A stretch of DNA of 64,000 nt from the NCBI GenBank assembly GCA_026936325.1, contig JAPTHN010000007.1, positions 16,428,337-16,492,336 on the forward strand, read 5' to 3'. Shown here in pieces: positions 1 through 11,869 of this stretch (position 1 is the stretch's first letter; every line of letters begins with the position of its first letter). This stretch comes from Platynereis dumerilii. Its lineage: Eukaryota > Annelida > Polychaeta > Phyllodocida > Nereididae. The notes beneath the pieces are model-generated. The model searched no databases and had not been told where the DNA came from. It saw only the letters and a list, made by a program, of their open reading frames with translations. Made by a program: the position numbers and the translations under genes.

Positions 1-38
1 TTCTTTGCTGTAGTTGGAGTTAGGTATTGGTCAAAGTC

Positions 39-107
39 TTTGATAAGTAAGTGAAATGCAGGCCCAATGTTAAAAGATAGGGAAGGGTGGTTCACTTACT
101 TATCAAA
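39..107. repeat. Short inverted repeat (hairpin)
   Basis: Two perfect 17-base arms, TTTGATAAGTAAGTGAA at 39-55 and its reverse complement at 91-107, flank a 35-base loop. A related CTCACTTACTTAC follows at once. It lies just upstream of the first copy of the large duplication. It could be the edge of a small MITE whose other parts are outside the window. No gene is visible here. Confidence 0.6.
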
Positions 108-132
108 AACTCACTTACTTACAGGCGGCACT

Positions 133-3100
133 GTATCTTGTTACATTACTAAATTGGATCTGTATTTTTTGTCTGTTCTTTATTTTTTATCAAAATAACT
201 CCAGAATTGATCAGATAGTTAATGCAGTACATGTACTTGGGATTCGGTGAAAATATCTGGGTCGCTCTTAATGGATGTGTCTGATATGGCAACCTGGTGT
301 GATAGAAACTACCATATGTACTTTCTATCATCTTACTACGAGAAGAGACTTGCTGCAAGGTAAAGAATATTTCTACCAAGCTATCACAAAAGTAGCTGAT
401 AGCATACATGTTTATGCACTGGCTGTTTCAGTAACAACAGACTAGTGGACAGTAAATTTTCACAAGAACAGCTTTCATCGTGAACAGACCCATGGGAAGC
501 CAGGCAAAGAGATGCTTCAAAATTGACACAAAAAAATGTCAGGAAAAAGCTATTTCATTACACGTGGGCCACTGCAAGTGGGTTGTTCGCCATGTTCAGC
601 AATGTCAATGGAGCCATTGGAGGACTCCTTTGATGTTGTGCCTGAAAACTGGATGTTAAGCACTTTCAACAAACTCACAGATATCCTTCATAGTGACAAA
701 CACAGAGCCGTGTTGGTGTTAATGAATTTGAAATTAACCCAGTTTTAATTTAAATTTTATTGTATGACAAAATGATTGCATCAGGTACTACACCAGCTAA
801 AAGCAAGGACACTAATTTTTAAAATAAAAGATTTTCACTGGCAATGTATTTGTCTGAACAGTTCACTTTGCAATGATCACTGATATTTCTCTGTTCGCCT
901 GCATGGCAGACTACTGTAACCTTCTGAAGCCATGACAGGCTAAATGTCCAAATGAACTCAGACTGTTACTAATATAAGATATCAGCACACATGCTTGTTT
1001 GAAATTATGCCTTGTTAGTGATCAACTATTTACACTGGCTCTCTCAATAATGGAACAAGCACTACAATGTATTTCGTCTTGACTCTAAGCGTTATTCTAA
1101 CCATAATCTTCATTATAGAGACTTATATATTCACCAGTTGACCTGGGAAAATATGTGCATTGCTTTAATAGCAGGAAAATATGAGATTAAGCAAATAATT
1201 GTGAAGCTCTGAGGATCTGACATGTCATCAGTCCAACTTAAGTACTAGCATGCACTAACTCTTTGTCCCTCACTGTACAGTTAAGTGTGCAATGATTGCA
1301 AAACGTTGGCTCCTTTCTTTACATGTAATAAGCCTTGACTGTCAGCCACAGAAGGACCTCTTCTCATTACTGCTGGTAATTTAAGGGCAGCATCTGAATG
1401 GCCTTGATGCCAGAAACGAGTCAATCAAAATAATCAGTTCATCCTTAATGCTAGATGTCTCTGATGAATGTACTTTTAGCAGCATCTGGTACTGTTGTCC
1501 TATTGAATTAAAAGGTTTTCAAAGACACAAGAGAAAGCAATATATGACAATAATAGCAGTGCATCTGGACACCAAAAATGATGGTGTGATCCCATTAAAA
1601 GGCCAGAAAATATGATGATTCAGCCATTAAGTTTAGCATGCTGCAAACTTTTGCTGTATATGGCAAGATGCAAAAAATGTAATTGTAACCCTGTCAACCA
1701 CGAAGAAAATGTCAGGAGTTCTTACGAGACGCATGTGAAATAAAGATGATCTTTTGGAAGTCCCCGCTGAGTCCTTCCTAACAAATCTTTGGCAAATGAA
1801 GATATAGTGGTCAAATACATTTTGAATAACACGTCACTGCAGCATGTGGGGTACTTCTAAATTAACCAAACATATGTTTTCGGCGCAGCCAGTTATACAA
1901 ATGGGAAGCAGGAAAAAGAAGGCTAGATCTGTCCCTGTTCTTGTTGTTTTTGATTATTTTCAATAAAAAGATCAATATTTCTTTGCAACTTTCAAATAAT
2001 GCTCGGCCACAAAATTGATTTATAATTATGATGTAATTCATACATCAATCTAATATCTGAGGAAAAAACTTTGCACTTCCACATGTTCAAGGACCAAATT
2101 AAGAATTTTAAATCCTGACCAGTTTACAATCCAACCAACAAAGTCCAGTATTTTGATCATGAGTGTAATTTGGTAAGAATTTAAATGACTTTAATTATAA
2201 GCTACTTCTTCCATAATATTTTTGTCATACGTCAAGCCAGACAGTATTTTATTGAGAGGGAGAAAGCAAAGATTCAAAAGGCACTCTAGATCAAAATGCG
2301 GGAATAGTTTGGATCTGCAAATCAATATTCTGAAATTTGACATCAGTTCGGCAAACGTTAAAATATGGCAACAGTTGCCTTAAACAGCAGCGGGGATGCC
2401 TCAAACAGCAGCGTTGCCGAATTTTAACTTTTGCCGAACTGACATTGAATGTACAGAATTGCAAATATGTATGTATTCTTCAAAATAAGAATAGGGTATA
2501 TGTTACATTCTAACTTATTTTATTCGACTGAGCATTATTTGAAACCTTTCTCTGGGTGGCTTGGAAACATGTATCACCAAAAATGGCATCATGGCACAAA
2601 ATAGATATAATAAAATTTGTCTTGACATGGATTCCACCAACTCGTTTTTGCTTATTTTTGACAGATATGGCCATTCTTAGTGAAAGTCACTTGCATTTGG
2701 TCAGACTGGTTGACTGAACCCCGGGGACTGAACATCCTTAATGTGCAAAGAATGGTCCAATATGACACTATGGTGATATCAAGTCAGATGAATATGCCAA
2801 CTGTGGAAAATACTCAATTTTCGAGATTTCTCTGGATTTGTGGCGCTCTGCAAGTTTGGTTATAATCACTCCGACAAACAAAACGTCTCAACAATAGTGT
2901 TTCTTATGATATTAGGCTCCGTTTCCTCTTCAAACAAGAGTATTGTACACCATAATTTGTGTGTGAAATAAATGTATATATATATTAGGTAGCTGTGAGG
3001 TTTCCATTCTGCGCAACCAGACACAACTGTTGCCATAAATGGACAGCAACCAAAATAATTATGCACTGATCCACCACCATGAGCAAATGTGGGCATGATG

Positions 3101-4985
3101 TAGTCTTCAGACAACTTCCCATCAAAAACAAACTTTTCTATAACCGCTGTGAAACATGTACCAGGATACATTACCGGAGATGGAATTTACTTGAAAATCA
3201 AAATTACTCGGACATTTTGATCATGAGTGTGCACTGTGCAATTCAACTTCTATGTACAGTAAGGATTCATTCTGTTCACATGGTTTGATTTAAATTAACA
3301 TAATATGTTTAAAATTGAAGCTGTGTGTTCTCTACTTGCAATATCCCTAATATAACTCCCACCTCTGGCTACAAATATGACGGGCAATATGGCCAGAGTC
3401 ATCACAAAAGATGCCAATCTGTAGATCAAATTTGCAAAGACTCATTTTCATCATTGCGGGAGTTCTGCTTATGTACTCTCGGATGTACGAATGATGTAGT
3501 GATATCCAGTGCACATATAACTTACTGGTTTTTCAATTCATACAATTGTATCAAAACAGACGAAACACTTCTGTACTTTCCCATAGCTGTCTTGCTCTAT
3601 CAAAATAATTGACAATCGGTCCAGGAGGCCTGTGCAATGTGATTATATGCCCTTGTCATGACAAATGTAAATGCTGGCATAGAATCTATGGCTGCCTGTA
3701 TCACAGCCTGTCTAACTGAACCTACATTGTGTTGGTCTAGTTGACTATGAAGACAGGATTTGCTTCTTTTTGTTTTTTTTTGTTCACAAACTTTCCATCT
3801 CACATTATTTGAATTTTTCTCAACAACAGATTTTTTTGCTACCATAAATCAATCTTTCCAATGATTCACATTATACACTAGAAATACAATTGCAATTTGC
3901 TACTTTTTGGATGATAATAATTGTGAAATAAATAGGCTACACTCTGAAAATTATTAAGGCGTGTAGGATCACAGCTGTTCATATAATCAAATGGGCAACC
4001 TTGAGATAAGTACTGCGATTTGCTTCCAGACTCAATTTCATCTGACATTTAATATAGCAAAATATATAGATGTTGGAATATAGTATTACAGACAGAATAT
4101 CAATTTAGAAAAGGACAGTCACTGTTGATACATATCAATAATAATGAATTGATGACTAAACTCACAGCATGCATGACAATAACCAGATTACTTTTGTAAG
4201 ATAAAAAGAATGGTACAAATCCAGAAGGTCTTTGCCTCCATGTTAGACTTTAATTTCTTGGTGTCACCTTGTATCAGTGTCTGTCCTGGGCAAGCAAGAG
4301 ATCCCTCACATGAGATAAATGTACAAGACGTTTTGGACTCCCATCTCATCAATAGATCCATGCAAGCATCCAGTTTTGGGGTATAAGAGTGCTGCACTTA
4401 CCATATCTATCAATAATATAATATTTATTTCAACAAGCATTTTACTAGTACTGCTTTTCAATGCAGATCCTCTGATATCAGCTTAGGGTGATTAATGTCA
4501 GACCTTCTGAAAGATTCTTTGGATACGTTTCCCTTCTTTTCAAGCAAGAATATTGACTTTAAAGGCCTGCAATTTGGTAAATTCTGGCAAGTCAGATCAG
4601 AGAACATATGATATGGTTGCACTACCAAATATCAAAGGGCAGTCCATGGTGACATTACCGGCCACTTTTCTCCAGACAAAGATCACCGACACCAACACTG
4701 ACCCTTTCAGATACACCTGAAGCAAGCTTGCTGCAAATGCAGAGCACTTACCTACATTTGCTGCCGCAACTTGAGAAAGAAATGCTAACTGATACTAGAA
4801 AATATAGAGTGAGGAAAATATAATTAAATACACAAAAGGGAAATAAGAACGAAAGGCAGAATGATGTTTACAGGAAGACAGAAAAAAAATAGAAGGCAAG
4901 AAATAAAGATAGAAAGAAAGAAATAAAGATAGACAGATAGACAGAAAGACAGATCGATAGATAGATAGATAGATAGATAGTAGCT
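133..4985. repeat. Segmental duplication, copy 1 (~4.9 kb)
   Basis: This stretch matches 17872-23010 in the same orientation and order. Anchors are 133-410 with 17872-18150, 417-760 with 18140-18440, 1190-1440 with 18860-19110, 3060-3290 with 20890-21100, 4260-4780 with 22340-22830, and a GATA run at the end of both. Divergence is moderate, with insertions on each side; about 1990-2500 has no clear partner. No conserved reading frame spans the copies, so I see no protein gene. The short open frames inside are not supported. Confidence 0.8.
4915..4980. repeat. GATA-type microsatellite
   Basis: A short run of GATA with AGAC variants ends duplication copy 1. The matching position in copy 2 holds a far longer run, so the tract has changed length since the duplication. 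Confidence 0.85.
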
Positions 4986-5380
4986 AGACATGGAATAAAA
5001 ATAAAGTATACATTCTATAAATACAAGCCTTTGACTGAGTTACATCTCAGCTTCATAACAGAAAATGACATAATAGATAGTGGGGTGCCTCTGACATCTG
5101 TTGTAGTTTTGAATTTTTTTCCCAACTTGGCAAGCTGGAGGAAAGTTGACCACTGAGTTTAACCACTTCCCTTCTGGACAATTTCCTTTGAGGAACGTTT
5201 GTCTAAGGAAGCATTAAACCTCCCATTCACATCGGACCCAACGTTTGAAAACTACGTAATTTGTCGACAATCGGTTACGAGGTTACTACGTACGTATCTA
5301 TCGAAAATAATGCGTATTTCTCCAACCTCAGTTAACTACGTACCCCCCACGTTGAAGCAATGGTCGTTATACGCCTCTGG
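4986..5380. other. Unassigned DNA next to a CpG-rich patch
   Basis: I recognise no gene. From about 5230 the sequence has TACGTA and AACGTTT words (CCCAACGTTTGA at ~5229, then CTACGTAAT). These resemble the motif array at 6470-7165, which ends with a similar CCCAACGTTTGATT block near 7103. This could be the left part of one old DNA element spanning to 7165, but no matching terminal inverted repeat was found. Confidence 0.35.
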
Positions 5381-5475
5381 GGCGTCAGGCGTAGCAGGCC
5401 AGCCCAGCGCGCTGTGTCTTGCGCATGCGCAAACATCGGACAAGAAGCCAGCAATGGCGGCCGCTCTGTGTCGAT
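5381..5475 (+). promoter_or_regulatory. Candidate CpG-rich promoter with NRF1 and YY1-like sites
   Basis: TGCGCATGCGCA at 5420-5431 is a full palindromic NRF1 consensus. CAATGGCGGCC at about 5452-5462 fits a YY1 site overlapping a possible initiator ATG, which would encode only about 20 residues (MAAALCRF...) before a stop unless spliced. The patch is unusually CpG-rich for this window. Such pairs are known from housekeeping-type animal promoters. I could not find a convincing downstream exon, and it may instead be the GC-rich end of a transposon. Confidence 0.3.
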
Positions 5476-6469
5476 TCGATTTATATCGGTGTATAACACC
5501 GTTTATACCACCGTAACGATGTATTTAACCATGGCCGATTGATTCTAGGATGTGTATGGGTCAAATGACTCCTTCGGATGGACTCTAGCTGGTGTGTATG
5601 CTTCACAATCATCCTGTCAATCGGCGATCTGGATTCACTGTATTAGGGAGGCGCCGGCCAGGGGCGGAGCGCTCGGAGGGGCCCGGGGGACTACCGCATT
5701 GCTTCAGGCGGACCCAGCCACCTGGCCTGCCATGCCCCCCTCAGAAAAAATAAATTAAATTGAATTAAATAAAGCCCTTGAATATTGGCCCTCTTTATGG
5801 TTGAATAAAGAATGCTCTCATATGATTTTACTGCAGGAATTTTTTTTAGGGGGGAGAATTTTTTTTTAGTTCTTGAGGGGATGGGTGGTTGGTGATCTGC
5901 AAAGAGAAAACATGAATTAAAGCAGTGAAGACAGAAGAGAAAAACAGAGAGAGATAGAGAGAGCAGAGCCAGGCAGCAAGCACTGAAGGTGGCTCCAAAA
6001 TTAGCAGACTTTTCTTCCTTGTTTTACCAAGCAGTCTACAGTCCATTTAAGGACTACAATAAATAAAAAAATATCAAAATTCACTTACCTTATAAGGGAT
6101 TAATACTGCAACTCTGAAGAGTTGGAAAAATCCCAATCCAAATTGGCCTGCTGGACAGGTGGCATTCCGATGCAAGTAGGCTCAGTTCAACTCCGATCTT
6201 AACTGATTCTCTCTTGCTCGTTTGTGATTGAGCAGTACTTCAGATTTTTTTTTTGGCCTATCTAATCTTTCATATTTTAAGAGATATTTATTTGGTAGTT
6301 TTTGTACTGGTCTAGCTACTATTTCTTTATGGCTTCATCCAATTATCACCAGCAATCATCCTGTTGGAGGTTTTATAATATATCAAAGCTACCAGATACA
6401 TTGGAATAGGTATGGAATAGATGGCGCTACAAGGCTCTCTGAGACTTAGGATCCCAGGTTCTGCAACTT
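5476..6469. other. No gene recognised; GC-rich block then AT-rich DNA
   Basis: A strongly GC-rich block at 5645-5740 is followed by an A/T-rich AAATAAATTAAATTG-type tail ending near 5775. This pattern can mark the 3' end of a retroposed sequence, but no tRNA-like head or flanking duplication was found. The remainder up to 6469 has no supportable frame or motif. Confidence 0.3.
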
Positions 6470-7165
6470 TGTGCAAACCTTCAACAAACCTTTGGCAGAT
6501 ATGTATGATCAGACGTTTGTCCTGAACATTACTTTCAAACGTTGTCCATACATGTCAAAAACACGTTGGAGAAACCTTGGAGCTTACGTATTTCCAAATG
6601 TGCGACCATACCTTTGATCAACCTATGAATCAAAGGTATGGTCATACGTAATAGTCTAAGGTTGTAAAAACCTCTCAAATGAATGTTCGACAAACCTATG
6701 AATCAAAGGTATGGTCATACGTAATAGTCAAACGTTCTTCAAACCTCTCAACCAAAGGTATGACTTACATAATAGTCTAAGGTTTTAAAGACCTCTCAAA
6801 TGAATGTTCGACACACCTATGAATCAAAGGTATGGTCATACGTAATAGTCAAACGTTCTTCAAACCTCTCAACCAAAGGTATGACTTACGTATGACTGAC
6901 ACGTTTAGCCGAACGTTACAACCAAACGTTCTTCCAACCTCTCAACCAAAGGTATGACTTTCGTGTGACTCAAACGTTAGGCCAAACTATAAAACAAACT
7001 ATCTGCCAACCTCTTACTAAGGTTGCGGCCTACGTTTGGTTTTCCATCTGAGTGCAACGTTTGGAAATTACCTTTGCCCTACCTTTGTCATACGTTGTTT
7101 GGCCCAACGTTTGATTCTAACCAAAATAATTACGTAGTGAAAGGTTTGATTTACGTTGCTGCTCG
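6470..7165. repeat. Dense array of AACGTT and AAAGGT motifs in both orientations
   Basis: About 700 bases are packed with AACGTT, AAACCT/AGGTTT and TACGTA words on both strands. A 32-base block beginning ATGAATCAAAGGTATGG recurs at 6625, 6698 and 6819. A perfect 15-base stem (GACCATACCTTTGAT with its complement) sits at 6604-6643. Such motif crowding is typical of subterminal transposase-binding regions of cut-and-paste elements. Ends and target duplication are not defined, so the family is unknown. Confidence 0.55.
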
Positions 7166-7523
7166 GGAGGGTTAATGGCAGAAATGTCAATTTTCCTCAC
7201 TGACACAGGTGGAAACTTTCCCAATGAAAACAATGTCAGCAAGGAGTTTCTGTCATTTGGCGGGTTAAAATATGTGGTCAATTTTCCTCTGGCTTGCAAA
7301 CTTTACCCAGTTCTATGGTGTATGTTTTGCAGAATCAATGCAAACATTTTTTAACTTATTTTTCCTGATTCCAATTTTACTAAGGTATTTTTGTAGTAGA
7401 ATTTATTTTTGTATAACATTTACGCCTGCTTTTAATTATGATGACTCATTTTGTCTAAGTCAGGCTTGTATGGATAATAAGGCAACTTGGTCCTGGCTGT
7501 GATTTATCCACCCACTTAGCCAC
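7166..7523. other. No gene recognised
   Basis: AT-rich sequence with one short open frame (7272-7502) that has no recognisable domain and no paralogue here. I treat it as non-coding. Confidence 0.4.
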
Positions 7524-7700
7524 AGGCCTCTATTCTGGCCGAGCAGATCAGTGTGCATGCTCAGCGGAAGTCATTTAACTTCTTCTGGCGGTTAGCTTTC
7601 TATCGACTTCCGCAGAAGGGATGCCATGCGGGATACCCAAGGCATGTGGGATACCCAAAGCACAGTCAGTTAGGTGGTAAGGTGGTCATGTCTGATCTGG
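7524..7700. repeat. Local duplicate, partner of 15353-15560
   Basis: GAGCAGATCAGTGTGCATGC and the 60 bases after it recur nearly unchanged at about 15373. An inverted relative lies at 17790-17865. The ends of the shared block do not look like transposon termini. It is probably part of the same old duplication history as the ~5 kb copies. Confidence 0.7.
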
Positions 7701-8025
7701 CCACAACGCTTGCCCACTACATGTTGTTTTAACCAGACTCAGGAGGCTTGCTTGACCGAAAAGCACTAGATTCGCTTTTTAAGTTTAGTATTGAATATTT
7801 ATGCAGCACATATCTACAGGAATCAAGAAATGTTTCTTCACAGAATTATTAAACGAATTAAAATGTTTTTTCAATTTCTAAAGAAGGAGAAGGGAAATTG
7901 TGGTCTTCATTTATCAGTTTTAGTTAACAAGAAACAGCTGCTCAAAAATGATGATAATGGAAGTGACATTTTTCATTACAGATGATTTTATAATTGCAGA
8001 CATTGAGAATGAATGTGGATTTTTT

Positions 8026-8104
8026 CTAGGACATGTTATTCTACAGGGAAAAGTGATGTCATCAGTTTTTTATATCACTTTTCCCTAGAGAATACATGTC
8101 CTAG
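8026..8104. other. 79-nt pre-miRNA-like hairpin
   Basis: Arms of 32 and 31 bases pair almost completely. The left arm runs from CTAGGACATGT to AGGGAAAAGTGAT and the right arm is its reverse complement, with one bulged base and one two-base mismatch around a 16-base loop. Flanking T and A runs (8021-8025 and 8106-8115) can lengthen the stem. Size and mismatch pattern fit an animal pre-miRNA. It could equally be a tiny palindromic MITE. No second copy was noticed in this window. Confidence 0.4.
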
Positions 8105-8279
8105 TAAAAAAAAAATTGACATCCAATCTCTGTTTCTACAATTATGCAATCATCTCTACTACTTTTCACGGAATTTATATTATTTCACAGCTGAAAAAAA
8201 TCTACTTGATCACACAATGTTTATATCAGTACAATGGCTGATTGAATAACAAATCACCTCAAACATATTTGACAGAAAG

Positions 8280-8520
8280 ACGCTTGAAAGGAGAGAAGTC
8301 TGATCGAGTCCCTGCCAGATACGAAGAAACTGTTAGTTCTGACGAGGCCCAAGGGAAATAAAGGTGACTCTTTGGAAAACCCTGCTGTGTAGAGCTCTTC
8401 CTGTAAGCATAGCAAACGAAGATATAGTGGTCAAAGGCTTTTTCGATGACAACGTAATACTATTTTGAGGCACTTACTAAGATGTATGTTAGCCCAGTAG
8501 CCTGCTGCAAGACAGAGAGC
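8280..8520. repeat. Fragment related to the ~5 kb duplication
   Basis: A block with AAATAAAGATGACCCTTTGG-like sequence, here AAATAAAGGTGACTCTTTGG, is shared with 1740-1830, 16800-17050 and 19460-19540. The four copies differ by small indels that break any common reading frame, so this is a non-coding repeat family. Confidence 0.6.
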
Positions 8521-8741
8521 TTGGAGTTTATGAAATATTAATTTGGTTGTCACATCCATTGTCAACCTGCCTTGTCCATAGAGCAAAAAAAGATCTTATC
8601 AAGATTTTTTGGTCATTCATAGACAATCGTTCTTCTTTAAAAAGTGTCAATAAAAATGGTTTGAAAATATAATGGTTTAGCTGAAATAATCTTAACAATA
8701 ACGCAGGTATAGGTTCAGTATCAGAGAACAATGGTCCTGTA

Positions 8742-9718
8742 CGAGGGGTTTTCCAAAAGTTCTGTCCAACTAGTCATAACTTTCGCTAGATTTGATGTAG
8801 AAAGATGATATTTGGGTCAGATAATATTGACGTAATTTGTAAATAACTCCCACAAAATCAGATCATACAAATAAAAATAAATGCTTAATCTGTTGCCATA
8901 GAAACCAGAAGTCATGAAATGCGGCCCAGACTTTGTAGTGCTCACTTAAAATTAATTGAAAACCTGCTTGCATTATCTGTGTCTTGACATATTGAATTAA
9001 AGTATATTCATAATTTTTTCATGAAATACAATCAGTTAATTGTTAAGTCATTAATAACAATGTAAACTGGTATTATTTTCACATCTCAGTTACTTTACCA
9101 TCACTCATGCAGTTTCTCGGTTTTTTACGAGATGAGCAATTTTCTTAGATATGGATGGCATCACATATACCCGTTACATTTCTTAATTTTACTTGGATAA
9201 AAACTAGCAGAGAGAGTAAGAACCTTTTATCATACATTCAAGGAAGACAGTATGAGTGACAGAACCAAATGAAGATAGTACAGACTTTTTCTGAATGAAG
9301 AGAACACACACTGGAAACCCCCAAAAAAGAAGACTGCACAATGCCAATACTGACCTTAACATGAAGCCTGAAGCATCTCATTTAGACATGGATGGAAAAT
9401 ATGAGAAAATTAATTTACAGGGTCCTAGTCATTATTTTAGGAAGTTGTGGAATGGCTATGTATGTTTTGAAAACATTCTTTTCTATATCACTTGTAATAA
9501 TTAGATATTTTGACAAGATATAGCAAGTATGTGTCTGTTTAAAAGCTCCAAGCTGCATTTCATGACTTTTGGTTTCCATAGCAACAAATCAACAATTTAT
9601 ATTTACCTCTTTGATCTGATTTTTTGGGGATCATCTGAAAATTACCTCAATATCAACTGACCCAAATATTTTTTTTCTGTAGAAAAACTAGCAAAAGTTA
9701 TGACGGGTTGGACAATCG
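8742..9718. mobile_element. Mariner-like MITE, ~0.98 kb, no transposase
   Basis: The left end, CGAGGGGTTTTCCAAAAGTT, follows a TA at 8740-8741. About 200 bases inward from it reappear inverted at 9553-9718. That right end is shortened near the tip (GGTTGGACAATCG then TA) compared with the intact tip of the second copy at 15316. TA target duplication and a GAGGGGT tip fit Tc1/mariner. The interior has no transposase frame, so movement would need an enzyme from elsewhere. The family assignment rests on the tip and the TA only. Confidence 0.55.
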
Positions 9719-9720
9719 TA

Positions 9721-10299
9721 AAGAAAAAAATCTGCGAAACACCAACTGTGATCTAAATATGAGGACTAAGAGGCATTGATTTTTTAAAGGGATATAAGGT
9801 GTCTTGTGGCTCATTTTGGTGTAATTTTGTCGGAAGCATCCTCTAGAAGACTCGTGGCTACTTTTGTGGCCATACACTGCATATTTTGGAAGATATTTAT
9901 CTTTTACTTCACTTGACAAGCCCCTACGAGAATTGAGGATTCCCCTGCTCACCTGACTGGAACAGTTGACCCACATAGCAATAGCAAGGTGCAACCAGAC
10001 TCCACAGCCTATCAGTAATCGTCTCACGAAGCAAACAGGATTCTGCTTCTTTAAGGCTATAATTTTGCTTTATTTATCACCAACATCATCTTCTTAAACC
10101 AAATTCTACATTTTGCTACCTTTATTACACACCAGTTCACTCATACTTAATTAACACTGTTATACCCTGTATTGTTTACCTCATATATTTCCTACTTGCT
10201 AATAATTTCTCAATACACATCTTTCAGATTGTTCAAGACATACTCAGAAACTAACTAAGGGAAAAAGGAAAACTTGCAAATTGAAGCACTTATCTTTGT
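9721..10299. other. No gene recognised upstream of tandem monomers
   Basis: There is no supportable frame. It may be the distal 5' region of the LINE that follows, or unrelated flanking DNA. I cannot place the LINE's 5' end. Confidence 0.3.
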
Positions 10300-11830
10300 T
10301 TTGTCTACACCTGTACTGTGTAGCACTCTCACTGTTCTGTACTAGAGTTTTATAAATATTCTGTACTTTTCTGTGCCTTCACCTGTACTGTGAGGCACTT
10401 GTACCTACTGTCTATATCACAATCTCTGCTCTCTCTGTGTTTCACCCGTACTGTGAATCACCTGTACTAACCATATTTTGTGTTTCACCTGTACTGTGAA
10501 GCACTTGTACCAAGTCTACTTTTCAGTCACAAATTGATTGATCCTTGATTCCTACTTACTCCTTTGGTCAGTCACTAATTGACTGATCCTTGACCCTAAC
10601 TTACTCATTTGGTCAGTCACAAATTGATTGATCCTCGACTCTAACTAACTCCCAGCCAACCTGCCTAACAAACTAACATGCTTGCGCTGCCTGTACGTAG
10701 CACTTGCGAACTGAGCCAACCTGCCTAACAAACTTGCCTTACAAACTAACTTGCTTGTGTTGCCCGTACGTAGCACTTGCGAACTGAGCCAATTTGCCTG
10801 ACAAACTTGCCTAACAAACTAACTTGCTTGTGTTGCCTGTACGTAGCACTTGCGAACTGAGCCAACCTGTCTGACAAACTTCCCTAACAAACTAACTTGC
10901 TTGTGTTGCCTGTACGTAGCACTTGCGAACTGAGCCAACCTGCCTAACAAACTTGCCTAACAAACTAACTTGCTTGTGTTGCCCGTACGTAGCACTTGCG
11001 AACTGAGCCAACTTGCCTGACAAACTTGCTTAACAGTGACTTAACACACTAACTTGCTTGTGTTGCCCGTACGTAGCACTGGCCAACTGAGCCAACTTGC
11101 CTGACAAACTTGCCTAACAAACTAACTTGCCTGTGTTGCCTGTACGTAGCACTTGCAAACTGAGCCAACTTGCCTGACAAACTTGCTTATCACACTAACT
11201 TTCTTAACCCACTAACTTGCTTGTGTTGCCTGTATGTAGCACTTGCGAACTGAGCCAACTTGCCTGACAAACTTGCCTAACAAACTAACTTGCTTGCGCT
11301 GCCTGTACGTAGCACTAGCGAACTGAGCCAACTTGCCTGACAAACTTGCATAACAAACTAACTTGCTTTTGTTGCCTGTACGTAGCACTCGGAACTGATC
11401 CAACTTGCCTGACAAACTTGCCCAACAAATTAACTTGCTGGTATTGCCCGTTCTTGTGTCTACACCCGTACTGTGTAACACTGGTGCCAAAAAAAAAAAA
11501 AAAACCAGACTTCTCTCTCTCTGTCTACACCCGTACTGTGTAGCAACTGTACCAATTCTCCATACAAAACTTTCTGTGTCTACATCCGTACTGTGAAACA
11601 CTTGTGCCAATTCTCCATACCAGAGTTCTCTCTCTCTTGGTCTACACCCGTACTGGGTAGTACTTGCACCAATTCTCCATACAATACTCTCTCTGTCTAC
11701 ACCCGTACTGTGTAGCACTTGTACCAATTCTCCATACAAAGCTCTCTCTGTGCCTGCACCCGTACTGTGTAGCATCTCATCTCCCCTGCCTTCGTGACTA
11801 AATCCGTGCTGTGTAGCAAATACCAATAAC
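10300..11830 (+). repeat. Tandem monomers directly upstream of the L2-type LINE ORF
   Basis: Three tandem blocks occur in series: units of ~45-50 bp with GTCACAAATTGATTGATCC (10515-10650), units of ~73 bp built on CCTGTACGTAGCACTTGCG and GAGCCAACTTGCCTGACAAA (10670-11440), and units of ~55 bp built on TACACCCGTACTGTGTAGCA (10300-10510 and 11455-11830). The second and third kinds share a core like CCYGTAC..GTAGCACTTG, so they probably derive from one ancestor. The array ends 40 bases before the LINE ATG, as promoter monomers do in some rodent L1 elements. A promoter role is inferred. Open frames across the array on the minus strand are a by-product of the repeat. Confidence 0.75.
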
Positions 11831-11869
11831 AACTCTTCTATAAATTACAACCAAAAGCTCAAACGTAGT

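Noticed and set aside
5199-5758. Short plus-strand frames in the CpG-rich patch
   Set aside because: Overlapping frames of 60-105 residues with GC-driven composition and no domain. Without splice or homology evidence I list only the promoter-like sites.
10670-11440. CRISPR-like array with regular spacing
   Set aside because: The whole ~73 bp unit is repeated, including what would be the spacers. It is an ordinary minisatellite.
11212-11832. 206-residue open frame on the minus strand
   Set aside because: It is the reverse of the tandem monomers. The repeated peptide pattern follows the DNA repeat, and no domain is recognisable.
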